Shown here: positions 49,510 through 64,000 of the stretch, piece after piece
Layout: each line of letters opens with the position of its first letter
Numbering within the stretch: the stretch's first letter is position 1
From: Sphingomonas sp. 7/4-4
Lineage (GTDB): Bacteria > Pseudomonadota > Alphaproteobacteria > Sphingomonadales > Sphingomonadaceae
Direction of reading: 5' to 3'
Assembly (NCBI RefSeq): GCF_027941955.1
Contig: NZ_CP115960.1
Coordinates: 1,426,001 to 1,490,000 of the forward strand
DNA: 64,000 bases
The notes under the pieces: model-generated
Databases searched by the model: none
The model's input: the letters and a program-made list of their open reading frames with translations, nothing else
What the model was told of the DNA's origin: nothing
Translations under genes and position numbers: made by a program

Positions 49510-49592
49510 GCGCGGCTCCCGACGATGATGCGCGACGAGCTTAGGCGGTTTCGCGCCCCGCTCAATCGGCTGCCCGCCATTTCGACGGGGCG

Positions 49593-49637
49593 AAAAAATG
49601 GGCGGCGGAGAGACGATCCCTCGAATCTCCGCCGCCC
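49593..49637 (-). terminator. intrinsic terminator after the nag TonB receptor
   Basis: On the minus strand GGGCGGCGGAGA and TCTCCGCCGCCC form a perfect 12-pair stem over a 14-base loop, followed by ATTTTTTC. It begins about 20 bases after the receptor stop. It should separate strong receptor transcription from the hexosaminidase-PTS genes, which would then need readthrough or their own promoter. Confidence 0.85.
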
Positions 49638-49658
49638 TGTCATGCACGTGCCGCCATC

Positions 49659-52392
49659 TCAGAAGTTGACGTTCACGGAAGCGAGTGCCCGGCGCCCGGT
49701 GCGATACACTCCGCGCGGCAGGCGCTGCGTGTTGGCATAGGCGTAATACTCGCTGTCGGTCAGGTTCATGCCCGAGATCGTCAGGCCGATATTCTGCGTG
49801 ATGTTGTAGGTCGCCGAGACATCCACATTCGCCGTGTCGCGGACGAACATCTGGTCACCGCGATCGATGCCGGTGAAGTATTTCGACCGCCAGGTATAGG
49901 TCCCGCGGATCGACACCGGTCCGCTCTCGAAGAACGGGCTGAAGCTCACTTGGTGCCGCGAATTATACGGCAGGTCCGCGCCGTCCTGCCCTTCGCCGTC
50001 CGAATAGGTGTAGTTGGCGAGGACGCCGAAGCCGTATGGCAGGCTCTGCTGATAGGCGAGTGCAAAGCCCTTCACCTTGGCTGAACCCGCATTGTACGGC
50101 CGGCTGATATTATAGGTCGTGACGCGGCCCTGCGAAGTGTTGAAGAAATTCTCGGGCGCGGTCTGCCTGAGGATATAGTTGGAAATGTTCTTGTAGAAGA
50201 CCTCTCCGGCGAGGATCGCGCGGGGCGCGAAATACCATTCGAGCGACGCGTTGAAATTGTCCGATTCATACGGGTCGAGATCGGGGTTGCCGCCTTCGCC
50301 GGTGAGGATCTGGTCCGACAGCCAGAAGGAGTTGGTCATGTCGGCATAATTCGGCCGCGCGATCACCTGCGTCGCCGCGAAGCGGAAGATCAGGTCCTTC
50401 TTCAGATCGATCGCGATGTTGATCGTGGGAAGGACCTTCTCATACTTCTTGTTCGTGGTCTGCCACGTCCAATTCGCTGCGGCGTTGCACGGTGTGCCCA
50501 AGGTGCAGACATAACCGGCGCTCTCGCTGGCGGTGTTGACGTAGCGCGCACCGACATTGCCGCGCAGCGCGCCCTGCTCGAAGTTGACCTGTGCGTAAGC
50601 CGCGTGGATGTCTTCGGTCACATCCCAGTTTCCGGCGGCGAATTCGATCGCGGCGAACGGCGACGGCGTCGGGACCGCCCCGCCCCCGGGCACCCAGCTG
50701 CCGCCTTCGACATAATCGACCATCGAATTGCCGTCGATCTTGAAGCGACCGGTCATCTGGTCGTTCACACCGTTGAAGCCGCGCAGGTAATTGTCGCTCA
50801 CCTGGCTCGCGTCGAATTGCGAAGCCGGCACGTTGACGCCCGCGACCGTGACGCCGGCATAACGCTGGCCGGTCTCGTGACGGCGATACTTGTAGCCCAA
50901 CTGCAGGCTCTTCAGCGAACCGTCGAACTTGAAGGTCAGGTCGGCCTGGCCATAGCGCTCCTTATCGCTGGTCGGCTTCTCGACAAGGTTGCCGCTCCAG
51001 CCCGGATCGGTCCGAAATGCCGCGGGATTGCCGAGCACGTCGGTCGTATAGCTGATTGTGCCCGGGCTCTTGGGCGCGCCGCTGATGTCGACGGTGTAAT
51101 TCGCCCAGTTGAGGAATTCGAGGAACACCTGCTTCTTGGTGCCGCCATCGGCGTCGGACATGCCGCCCTCGACGTTGAGCGCCCAATTGTCGCTGTCCCA
51201 GCCGATCTGGCCGTGCCAGGTTTCGGAGTGCATCTCGGCGGTGCGGTATTGCGCGTCGAGCACCGACAGTGCGTTGTTGAAGGTCGCGCCGGTGACGATC
51301 CCGTCCTGCACGGTAAGGCCGGTAAGCCGGCCTGCGCTGTTCCAGGTGTTGCCCGGGAAGGCGTACATCGACTGGTTTAGGTTGTCGTACGTCGCGTCGA
51401 TGCGGAGATAGTCGACGCCGATCGTCAGCTCGGGCACCGGCTTCCACTGCGCCGCCGCCGAATAGGTCAGGCGCTCGCGGCCCTGCTCAAAATAGGACGT
51501 GCCGAACGCGTTGGGAAATTTCGCGGTCGGATTGGCGGCGAGCGTCGTCGCGCAGGCACCGACGCACTGGCCGGTTCCGGTGATCTGATCGGCGGGATTC
51601 GGCGCGACCGGAATCAGGCTCTGCGGCAGCGAACTCGTCTTGGCGTCGTTCACGCCGTTCCAGAAATTCGCATTTATCGTGCCATAGGTTTCGATGCCAT
51701 CGCGCCGAAGCCGATCCTTGGCGCGCTGGAACGAAGCGAGCAGGCCGATCGTCCCAGCTTCGTTGTGCCAGCTGACCAAAGCCGAGCCCTGAACATCGCC
51801 CTTTTTGGAACGGTCATTGTAGAGATAGCCGAGCGTGCCGGCGACGGTGAACGGCTTGAGGTCGAGCGGCTTGCGCGTGACGACGTTGACGGTGCCGCCG
51901 ATCGAGCCTTCGTCGATCCGCGATTCGGCCGACTTGTACACGTCGACGCGGCTGACCAACTGCGGCGCGAGCAGTGCGTAGTTGAAGGTGCGGCCGGGCA
52001 GAATCAAGGATGAACCAGTCGGCCGAAGCGACCGTCTGGCCATTGAGGAGCGTGCGATTGAGCGCCGGATCGGTGCCGAGGATCGAAACCTTCTCGCCCT
52101 GGCCGAACTGACGGTCGACAGTGACGCCGGGAACCAATGTCAGCGCCTCGGCGACGTTGGTGTTGGGAAATTTGCCGACGTCTTCGGCCGAAACCGAATC
52201 GACGATCGAATTGGCGTTGCGCTTGGTCTCGATCGCCGCCGCCAGCGAGGCGCGATAGCCGGTGACGACGATTTCCTCGCCGTCCTGCGCCTCAGCCGAT
52301 GCCGGCGTTTCGTCTGCTGTCTGTGCGTGGGCGGCCCCCGAAAGCAGCGCGATCGCGCTGGCGGTGCCGACGAGAAAAGTCCGAATCCCCAT
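49659..52392 (-). CDS. TonB-dependent receptor of the nag locus, frame-broken
   Basis: A receptor of about 910 residues for uptake across the outer membrane. The signal ends near AAHAQ. The plug begins EEIVVTGYRASLAAAIETKR, with SAEDVGKFPNTNVAEALTLVPGV, and the last strand ends RRALASVNVNF. The frame breaks near 52008, between VASADWFILD and LPGRTFNYALLAPQLVSRVDVYKS; the net shift is +1 (one extra or two lost bases). AGGGGATGAG precedes the ATG. It diverges from the GntR regulator, shares its candidate operators and precedes hexosaminidase and PTS genes. Chitooligosaccharide import is therefore the likely role. Confidence 0.88.
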
Positions 52393-52434
52393 GTCTCATC
52401 CCCTTAAGATGAATTTTTATGGCATGTCTTTTTT

Positions 52435-52569
52435 ATACCATTTGCATACCATTGAGCAGACCATCCGTCAGACCACTACACTCGTCAAGAGGGAATCTTT
52501 CACAAATATGACGAGCAGATGCGCAGGGAAGGCGCATTTTATGGCTAGCATGTGGTATGTTATTGGTAT
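52435..52569. promoter_or_regulatory. paired TGGTAT-N5-TGGTAT sites in the divergent nag promoter region
   Basis: On the minus strand TGGTATGCAAATGGTAT (52451-52435) faces the TonB receptor. On the plus strand TGGTATGTTATTGGTAT (52553-52569) faces the GntR gene. Each is a direct repeat of TGGTAT with 11-base period, one helical turn, oriented with its own gene. The minus copy runs into TATAAA, a possible -10. They are the obvious candidates for the local GntR (NagQ-like) operator. Confidence 0.65.
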
Positions 52570-52613
52570 TAGTATTGCTTCTAACGCACGCAAGCCCAAT
52601 GGTGGGAGCCGAC

Positions 52614-53357
52614 ATGCCGCTGCTGGCCGAAAAGATACGATCTCTCGATGGAACCGGTGGCGGCCCGCTTTACCGGCGGCTGGAAGACGCCCTGCGCGAT
52701 GCGTTGCGCGATCAGGTGCTCAAGCCCAACGAGGCGCTGCCAGCCGAACGCGACCTCGCCGCCGATCTCTCGGTATCGCGGATCACGCTGCGCAAGGCGC
52801 TCGATACGCTGGTCAACGAAGGCCTGCTGATTCGCCGCCAGGGCGCGGGGACTTTCGTCGCCGGCCGCGTCGAAAAGCAGTTCGCCAAGCTCTCGTCCTT
52901 CTCTGAGGATATGGCGGCGCGCGGTCGTACGGTGCGCAGCGAATGGCTCGCGCGATCCTCGGGTGCCGTGACTCCGGACGAGGCGCTGACCCTGGGGCTG
53001 AGCCCAGGCACTCCGGTCTATCGCTTCAACCGGATCCGCTTCGCCGACGATACGCCGATGGCGCTCGAATATTCGACGATCCCCGGCTTCGGCCTCGACA
53101 GCGAGGAAGTCGTCGGCGCTTCGCTTTATGCTGCGCTCGAAGTCACCGGCAATCGTCCGGTTCGCGCGCTCCAGCGGCTCCGCGCAGTGCTGTTCAATGC
53201 CGAGCAGGCCAAATTGCTCGGGATCGAAGCAGGCGCTCCGGGACTTTATATCGAGCGCCGGGGTTTCCTTTCCGATGGTCGGGTGATCGAGGCGACGCGG
53301 AGCTGGTATCGCGGCGACGCCTATGATTTCGTCGCCGAACTCGACACGCGAGGCTGA
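52614..53357 (+). CDS. nagQ: GntR/HutC-family regulator of the nag locus (NagQ-like)
   Basis: The 247-residue protein has a GntR winged helix (LYRRLEDALRDALRDQVLKPNEALPAERDLAADLSVSRITLRKALDTLVNEGLL) and a UTRA effector domain (KLSSFSEDMAARGRTVRSEWL, YRFNRIRFADDTPMALEYSTIPG). UTRA regulators of nag genes sense GlcNAc-6-phosphate or GlcN-6-phosphate. ATG 52614 has GGGAG upstream; a start 57 bases earlier would overlap the candidate operator. It is followed after four bases by the deaminase gene and then nagA, so it likely autoregulates its operon and the divergent receptor. Confidence 0.86.
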   Translation: MPLLAEKIRSLDGTGGGPLYRRLEDALRDALRDQVLKPNEALPAERDLAADLSVSRITLRKALDTLVNEGLLIRRQGAGTFVAGRVEKQFAKLSSFSEDMAARGRTVRSEWLARSSGAVTPDEALTLGLSPGTPVYRFNRIRFADDTPMALEYSTIPGFGLDSEEVVGASLYAALEVTGNRPVRALQRLRAVLFNAEQAKLLGIEAGAPGLYIERRGFLSDGRVIEATRSWYRGDAYDFVAELDTRG

Positions 53358-53361
53358 TGCA

Positions 53362-54392
53362 GTGACGAGTCCCGAGACGACGAAGATGTTTCACGAGGCC
53401 GGTGAGGCCGCGACGGTCGTACGCCGCCAGCTCGCCGCCAATCAGACCGCAGTGACGGCGCTCGCCACGGATCTGCGGGCGGCGCATCCGCGCGGAGTGC
53501 TCACCTGCGCGCGCGGCAGCTCGGATCACGCCGCGACTTTCGGCAAATATCTGATTGAAACCCGGTTGGGCGTGCTCACCACGTCGGCAGCACCTTCTAT
53601 TTCGTCGGTCTATGGCGCCGCCGCGGACCTGACCGGCATGCTGGCGATCGGCATCTCCCAATCGGGCAAGAGCCCCGACATCCTCTCGGCAATGCGCGCG
53701 GCGAAGCAGGGCGGGGCGCGCACTGCGGCGCTGGTCAACACGGCCGATTCGCCGCTGGCGGATGATGTCGACACCTTCCTGCCGCTCCACGCCGGCGCGG
53801 AAATCAGCGTCGCGGCGACCAAATCGTACATCGCCAGCCTCGCCGGCTTGCTCCACCTCGTCGGCGAATGGGCCGGCGACGGCGAGCTGCTCGAGGCACT
53901 GTACGGCGCGCCCGCGTTGCTCGAACAGGCCTGGGCCTCCGATTGGTCCCCGATGGTCGATCGGCTGGAGCATGCGCAGGGCCTCTACGTCATCGGCCGC
54001 GGCCTTGGCTTCGGCATCGCGCAGGAAGCTGCGCTCAAGTTCAAGGAGACCTGCGGGCTCCATGCCGAGGCGTTCAGCGCCGCCGAGGTCCGCCACGGCC
54101 CGATGGCATTGGTCGGCCCGGACTTCCCGCTGCTTGTCTTCCGCCAGGGCGACGAAACCGCCGACGGCGTTGATGAACTCGTCGCCGATGTGCTAGCGCG
54201 CGGGGGCGACGTGCTGGTGAGCGGCGGCGAGGTACCTGGTGCGGTCCAGCTGCCGCACCCGGCGGCGCATCCGGCGATCGAACCGATGCTGCAGATCCAG
54301 GCCTTTTATCGCGCGGTCAACGCGCTATCGCTGCGTCGCGGGTTCGACCCCGATCGCCCTCCCTGCTCGCCAAGGTCACCGAAACCGTCTGA
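53362..54392 (+). CDS. nagB-II: SIS-type glucosamine-6-phosphate deaminase (NagB-II), frame-broken near its end
   Basis: The protein has two SIS sugar-phosphate isomerase domains. GSSDHAATFGKYLIETRLG, ISQSGKSPDILSAM and VAATKSYIASLAGL are in the first; GRGLGFGIAQEAALKFKETC and HAEAFSAAEVRHGPMALV are in the second. In nag operons this family replaces the unrelated NagB and converts glucosamine-6-phosphate to fructose-6-phosphate and ammonia. The frame breaks near 54358; one restored base gives the ending SLLAKVTETV and the TGA at 54390, overlapping the nagA ATG as TGATG. GTG 53362 is the assumed start; ATG 53386 is an alternative. About 343 residues intact. Confidence 0.85.
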
Positions 54393-55564
54393 TGGTCACT
54401 GCTCTGGTCAATGGCCGCGTGCTTCGCGCGGGTGTCCTTCGCGACGGCGAAGCTGTTCTGGTCGATGGCGATCGCATCGCCGGCGTGGTTCCGGCGAGCG
54501 AGGTTCCCGCCGACGCGGCACGGCATGACCTTCGGGGCGCGACGCTGCTCCCGGGCTTCATCGACACGCAGGTCAATGGCGGCGGCGGCGTGCTGTTCAA
54601 CGAATCTCCGACGGTCGAGGGGATTGCCGCGATCGGCGCCGCGCACCGCCGGTTCGGCACCACCGGCTTCCTGCCGACGCTGATCAGCGACGATCTCGAC
54701 GTGATCCGCCGTGCCGTGGCTGCGGTCGATGCGGCAATCGCCCAAGGCGTGCCCGGCGTACTCGGCATCCATATCGAGGGGCCTTTCCTCAATGTCGACC
54801 GCCGCGGCATCCACCGCGCCGACAAGATCCGCGCGCTCGACGACGAGGGCCTTGCCGTCCTGACCCTGCTGAAGCGCGGACGCACGCTGGTGACGCTCGC
54901 GCCCGAGCAGACCAATCCCGCGACGATCCGCCGCCTGTCCGATGCCGGTGTGATCGTCGCCGCCGGTCACAGCAACGCTACCTATGAGCAGTCGATCGCC
55001 GCGGTCGAGGCGGGAGCGACCGGAATCACCCATTTGTTCAACGCCATGTCCCCGCTCACCTCGCGCGCGCCGGGGCTGACCGGCGCCGCGCTCGAGCGAC
55101 CCGAGCTGATCTGCGGGATCATTGTCGACGGCCACCATGTCAGCCCGACGACGCTCAAGATCGCACTGCGCTGCAAGCCCCCGAGCAGCTCATGCTGGTC
55201 ACGGATGCGATGCCCTCGGTCGGCAACCATGTCGATGAATTCATGCTCCAGGGCCGCCACATCCGCGTTGTGGGCGGGATTTGCAGGGACGAGGACGGCA
55301 CTATCGCCGGATCGCATCTCGACATGGCCGCGGCGCTCGCCAATTGCGTGAAGATGCTCGGTGCTTCGATCGAGGCCGCAGCCTGCATGGCCGCGCGCGC
55401 GCCGGCCGGGTTCCTCGGCCTCGGCGACAGCCTCGGCACGATCGCGCCCGGCTACCGCGCCGATCTGGTGGCGCTGGACGATCTCGTTCGGAGTCACCGG
55501 CACGTGGATCGGTGGTGTGCATGACAGCGTCGCGGCCGGACGGATCACCGCCTCCGCGAATTGA
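54392..55564 (+). CDS. nagA: N-acetylglucosamine-6-phosphate deacetylase, frame-broken
   Basis: NagA removes acetate from GlcNAc-6-phosphate. Family motifs are ATLLPGFIDTQVNGGGG, the metal Glu in LGIHIEGPFLN, AGHSNATYEQ and GITHLFNAMSPL, then IIVDGHHV and the catalytic Asp in LVTDAMPSVG. The frame breaks near 55180 (C run) and again near 55487, where DLVALDD continues as SFGVTGTWIGGVHDSV; restored length is about 390 residues. The ATG at 54392 overlaps the deaminase stop; an earlier in-frame start would extend far into that gene. It is the last gene of the nagQ operon and converges with a histidine kinase. Confidence 0.9.
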
Positions 55565-55582
55565 GATTTTGCGGCCGACGCC

Positions 55583-57643
55583 TCAGCGACGTTCGCGCAA
55601 CGCCGCCTTGAGCTGTTCGGGCGTGAATGGCTTGTCGAGGACCCGCACATCCTCTTCGGCGGCGCCCATATCGGCTTCCGCATAGCCCGTGATGATCAGC
55701 GCAGGCAGGTCGGCGCGCTCGCCGCGGACCTGCCGCACCAGCTCGGTGCCAGACATGCGCGGCATCGCGTAATCGGTGATCAGCAGGTCGAACGACGCCG
55801 GATCCTTGCGGAACAGGTCGAGCGCCTGCGCGCCTTCAGTGACGTGCATTACCGAATGGCCGAGATCCTCGAGCAGCGCCGCGGTCGTGGCGCGGACCCC
55901 GTCATGGTCGTCGACAAGCAGGATCCGCATCGCGGCAGTGACGCCGTTGAGCGTCTCCTCCGCGGCTTCCTCCTCCTCGGCCTCCATTTCGGCCTCCGGC
56001 GCGCGCGGGAGCCAGATCTCGACGCAAGTGCCGCGGCCGAGTTCGCTGTCCACCCGCACCTCGCCGCCCGATTGCTGCGCGAAGCCATAGACCATGCTGA
56101 GCCCGAGCCCGGTTCCCTTGCCCACCGGCTTGGTGGTGAAGAAGGGTTCGAGCACCTGTTCGATCATCTCGGGCGCGATGCCGCAGCCGGTGTCGCCCAC
56201 GCCGATCACGACGTAATGGCCCGGCGTGAGCCCGGTGCGGCCGACCTGTTCCGTGATCTCGCGGTCCTCGGCGGCGACCGTGACCATGCCGCCATCGGGC
56301 ATCGCGTCGCGGGCGTTGATGATCAGGTTCATCAGCGCGAGTTCGAGCTGGGCGGCGTCGGCATAGACCGGCGACAATTGGTCCGAGAGCTTCCATTCGA
56401 GCTCGACCAAGCCGCCCAGCGTATGCGCGAGCAGGTTGCTGACTGATTGCGCAAGGCGGGGGATCTGGACCGAGGCGGGTTCGAGTTTCTGGCGGCGCGC
56501 GAATGCGAGCAGATGCTTGACCAGCTCCGCGCCCTGCTCAGCGGCATGGCGAGTCATCGCGACGATATTAGCCTGATCATCGCTCAGCGGCACCCGGCGC
56601 TCGATCATACCGAGCCCGCCCAGCACTGCCGCGAGAAGATTGTTGAAATCGTGCGCGATGCCGCCGGTCAACTGCCCGATCGCGTCCATTTTGCGGGCCT
56701 GAGTGAGCTGGCTCTCCAATTCCTTGCGGTCGGTCACGTCGAGCAATGTGCCCGCGAACTCGACCGGGTTGCCGAAGGCATCGCGCAGCAGCACCGCCTG
56801 ATCGAGGAAGTGCTTGTACTGACCATCGGCGCACTGCCAGCGATACTCGACCGACAGCGACTGCCCCGAACTGCGCCCCGCCATCGCCTCGACCACGCGC
56901 TCGCGATCCTCCGCGTGGAGACGATCCACCCACAAAGTCGGGGTTTGCTGAATCTCTTCGAATGCATAGCCGGTGAGCGCGTGGAAGTTGCCGCTGACGA
57001 ACTTCGGGATGCGCGGCTCCGCGTCGACTTCCTCGAGATAGAGAATGATCGGCAGCGACTGGATGATCGCCGCCTGACGCTGCTCGGCGAGGCGCAATTC
57101 CTGTTCGATCCGCAGCCGCTCGGCATTGGCGCGCAGATTGGCGTCGAGCAATGCCTGCTCCTGCCGAGCCTTGCGCTGGATCTCCTTGGTCATCATGAAC
57201 AGATCGACGAACACCGCGACCTTGGACTGCAGCACCACCGCGTCCACCGGCTTGAACACATAATCCACCGCGCCCATCGAATAGCCGCGCAGGAGATGCT
57301 GACTCTCCTTGTTGACCGCGGAGAGGAAGACGATCGGCACGCGCTTGGTCTGCTCGCGCGAACGGATGATCTGGGCCGTCTCATAGCCATCGATGCCAGG
57401 CATGTAGACGTCGAGCAGGATCACCGCGAATTCGCCCTTGAGGAGCTGGCGCAGCGCCTCCTCGCCCGAATTGGCGACGACGACCTCGGCGACATCCTCG
57501 AGCACTGTCCGGATCGCGAGCAAATTGCGCTCGTCATCATCGACGACGAGTACCCTGGCGCGATCCTCGATGGCTTCGGGGTCTGTCACAAGTGCGGCCT
57601 CGGCGATCGTCGCGGTTCGGGTCGGCGGAATCCTGGAGCGCAT
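55583..57643 (-). CDS. soluble hybrid histidine kinase REC-PAS-HisKA-HATPase-REC
   Basis: The 686-residue protein has an N-terminal receiver (VLVVDDDERNLLAIR, phospho-Asp in VILLDVYMPGIDG) and a coiled coil. A PAS domain follows (LYLEEVDAEPRIPKFVSGNFHALTGYAFEEI). HisKA has its His in [14 protein letters not shown] and HATPase shows NLIINARDAMPDGG and GKGTGLGLSMVYG. The C-terminal receiver carries ILLVDDHDGVRAT and DLLITDYAMPRMSG. It has no membrane segment, so the N-terminal receiver probably takes its input from another kinase. ATG 57643 has GAGGTG upstream and lies seven bases after the HAMP-repeat kinase stop, so the two form an operon and may form one phosphorelay. The frame is intact. 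Confidence 0.87.
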   Translation of the reverse strand: MRSRIPPTRTATIAEAALVTDPEAIEDRARVLVVDDDERNLLAIRTVLEDVAEVVVANSGEEALRQLLKGEFAVILLDVYMPGIDGYETAQIIRSREQTKRVPIVFLSAVNKESQHLLRGYSMGAVDYVFKPVDAVVLQSKVAVFVDLFMMTKEIQRKARQEQALLDANLRANAERLRIEQELRLAEQRQAAIIQSLPIILYLEEVDAEPRIPKFVSGNFHALTGYAFEEIQQTPTLWVDRLHAEDRERVVEAMAGRSSGQSLSVEYRWQCADGQYKHFLDQAVLLRDAFGNPVEFAGTLLDVTDRKELESQLTQARKMDAIGQLTGGIAHDFNNLLAAVLGGLGMIERRVPLSDDQANIVAMTRHAAEQGAELVKHLLAFARRQKLEPASVQIPRLAQSVSNLLAHTLGGLVELEWKLSDQLSPVYADAAQLELALMNLIINARDAMPDGGMVTVAAEDREITEQVGRTGLTPGHYVVIGVGDTGCGIAPEMIEQVLEPFFTTKPVGKGTGLGLSMVYGFAQQSGGEVRVDSELGRGTCVEIWLPRAPEAEMEAEEEEAAEETLNGVTAAMRILLVDDHDGVRATTAALLEDLGHSVMHVTEGAQALDLFRKDPASFDLLITDYAMPRMSGTELVRQVRGERADLPALIITGYAEADMGAAEEDVRVLDKPFTPEQLKAALRERR

Positions 57644-57650
57644 CCGCACC

Positions 57651-63037
<5,387 letters not shown>

Positions 63038-63231
63038 CTGGCACTCCTGGTATGAATTCCCCCACCCCTGAGACGCTGAACGGCCCCCGGCCTGCACAAG
63101 CATAGCAACAGCTGTGCTGTAGGAAAAGTGAACGTGTGCACGGATTTGCGGCGGATTGCGGCATTTCTTCGGAGCGTTAGGAGTGGCCGGGACACTCGGG
63201 GGAAACACGCACATGAGAGACGGCGCCCGGG

Positions 63232-63602
63232 ATGCCGGCCAAGCAAGAGGTTTCCAGCTTCATCCGTTCGACCTTCCGCTCGGTCTGGGCGCTCGAATTG
63301 TTGTGCTTCCTGAAGAAGCATCGCGATCGGGCCTGGCCGCAACGGGAATTGGTCGTCGCGCTGCGCGGGAGCGACCTCGTCGTGTCGCAAAGCATCGAGT
63401 CGCTGCTCGCCGCGGGGCTCGTCGTGATCGAACCGGGGATCTCGTCCGCTATCAGCCGACCTCGGACGCAGTCGACGGTCTCGCAACTGCCGCCGAGGCG
63501 CTCTACGCCATCCGGCCGGATTCGGTCCGGCGCATGATCGTCACGCAGGCATCTTCGGGACTCAGCAGTTTCGCCGACGCATTCAAGCTATGGAGGGAGT
63601 GA
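63232..63602 (+). CDS. small winged-helix-like protein, frame-broken
   Basis: The protein ([56 protein letters not shown]) looks like a small winged-helix domain with no catalytic part. After a frame change near 63440 it continues as [34 protein letters not shown] and ends ADAFKLWRE, about 123 residues. The ribosome binding site is weak. It diverges from the HAMP-repeat kinase and is followed after one base by a membrane protein gene, so it heads a plus-strand operon. DNA binding is inferred from the fold-like pattern only. Confidence 0.6.
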
Positions 63603-63603
63603 G

Positions 63604-63879
63604 ATGACCTCGTGGTTTCCCGCGATCGTCTATCTGCTCTGCTTCGCGACGAGTTCCGCTTGCGCTCTATTGCTCACGCGCAGTTATCGCCGCAGCGGCA
63701 TGCGGCTGCTGCTGTGGAGCGCCTTGTGCTTCGCGCTGCTCGCCGCGAACAATCTGTTCGTGATCGTCGATCTGCTGCTGATCCACGATATCGACTTCGG
63801 CCTTGTCCGGCTGATGCTGTCGCTGGCGGCGGTGGCCGTCCTCCTGTTCGGCTTCATCTGGGACATGGAGGAGGCGTGA
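63604..63879 (+). CDS. DUF5985-like small membrane protein
   Basis: The 91-residue protein has three hydrophobic segments (FPAIVYLLCFATSSACALLL, LLLWSALCFALLAANNLFVIVDLLL, LMLSLAAVAVLLFGFIW) and no soluble domain. It resembles the DUF5985 family, recognised from memory with moderate certainty. The start is one base after the preceding stop and its own stop overlaps the next start (GCGTGA), so the three genes are translationally linked. Function unknown. Confidence 0.7.
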   Translation: MTSWFPAIVYLLCFATSSACALLLTRSYRRSGMRLLLWSALCFALLAANNLFVIVDLLLIHDIDFGLVRLMLSLAAVAVLLFGFIWDMEEA

Positions 63880-64000
63880 CCCTGCTTGCCTTCCTTTCCG
63901 GCGCGGTCACGCTCGGCTTCGCGGCGGCCGGCCTATTTTTCCTGCGTTTCTGGCGCGACACGCGCGACGAGCTGTTCCTCGCCTTCGCCGCGGCCTTTTT
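63876..64000 (+). CDS. DUF5985-like membrane protein, cut by the window end
   Basis: GTG at 63876 overlaps the stop of the upstream gene and opens TLLAFLSGAVTLGFAAAGLFFLRFWRDTRDELFLAFAAAF, typical of DUF5985 N-termini: one membrane segment, a conserved FLRFWRxTRDxLF loop, then a second segment. The rest lies outside the window. It is probably a paralogue and partner of the preceding small membrane protein. Confidence 0.7.
   Translation, partial: MTLLAFLSGAVTLGFAAAGLFFLRFWRDTRDELFLAFAAAF

Noticed and set aside
52557..52613. An earlier ATG for the nagQ-like regulator
   Set aside because: The extension is a hydrophobic run (MLLVLVLLLTHASP) overlapping the TGGTAT repeat and has no ribosome binding site, whereas the ATG at 52614 has GGGAG.

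Overview
The window looks like a chromosomal segment of a sphingomonad (Alphaproteobacteria, Sphingomonas or a close relative). This is inferred, not proven. The grounds are GC-rich coding DNA, two very large TonB-dependent receptors with 'EIVVTG' N-termini, a receptor-SapC-cupin gene set, several Tat-exported Gfo/Idh/MocA oxidoreductases, and dispersed hairpin repeats with GCGAAAGC cores. No rRNA, tRNA, CRISPR array, insertion sequence or prophage was recognised.

Layout. 1-5.8 kb: cold-shock protein, rhodanese/ChrB-like fusion, cinA/pncC with nadE (TGATG overlap), and a hybrid histidine kinase. 5.8-13.2 kb: a carbohydrate- or polyol-type oxidoreductase region on the minus strand (three Gfo/Idh/MocA proteins, a cupin, an SGNH hydrolase, an S41-like peptidase), interrupted by a degenerate intergenic stretch. 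13.4-15.3 kb: an L,D-transpeptidase and a small lipoprotein. 15.4-20.4 kb: TonB receptor, SapC and cupin_8 module. 20.8-26.4 kb: FMN-dependent lactate-type dehydrogenase, Tat-exported Gfo/Idh/MocA, IclR regulator, a gene remnant and a secreted M19 dipeptidase. 26.5-33.3 kb: an RND tripartite efflux operon led by a small unknown protein, with a promoter overlapped by paired operators. 33.3-41.9 kb: two TetR regulators and a cecR-ybhGFSR-like ABC exporter operon that carries its own outer membrane factor. 41.9-43.1 kb: a GntR/FCD regulator diverging from a small unknown gene. 43.1-55.6 kb: a nearly self-contained N-acetylglucosamine/chitooligosaccharide locus. It holds a TonB receptor, beta-hexosaminidase, a fused PTS IIA-HPr-EI and a PTS IIC-IIB on one strand, and a GntR regulator, SIS-type deaminase and NagA on the other. 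55.6-63.0 kb: two hybrid histidine kinases, one with about eleven HAMP units resembling fungal Nik1/Os-1 kinases. 63.2-64 kb: a small winged-helix-like protein and two DUF5985-like membrane proteins, the last cut by the window edge.

How the nag genes fit together (inference from families). The receptor imports chitooligosaccharides, the hexosaminidase releases GlcNAc, and the PTS imports and phosphorylates it. NagA deacetylates it and the SIS deaminase makes fructose-6-phosphate. The GntR protein probably acts at matching TGGTAT-N5-TGGTAT sites in the divergent promoter region.

A caution for every entry: about 30 single-position reading-frame breaks are visible, roughly one per 2 kb. They fall in otherwise well-conserved genes and most look like loss of one base, often in a C or G run. 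They look more like sequence error than gene decay. Frame-broken genes are therefore listed as one CDS spanning start to final stop, with the break position given.
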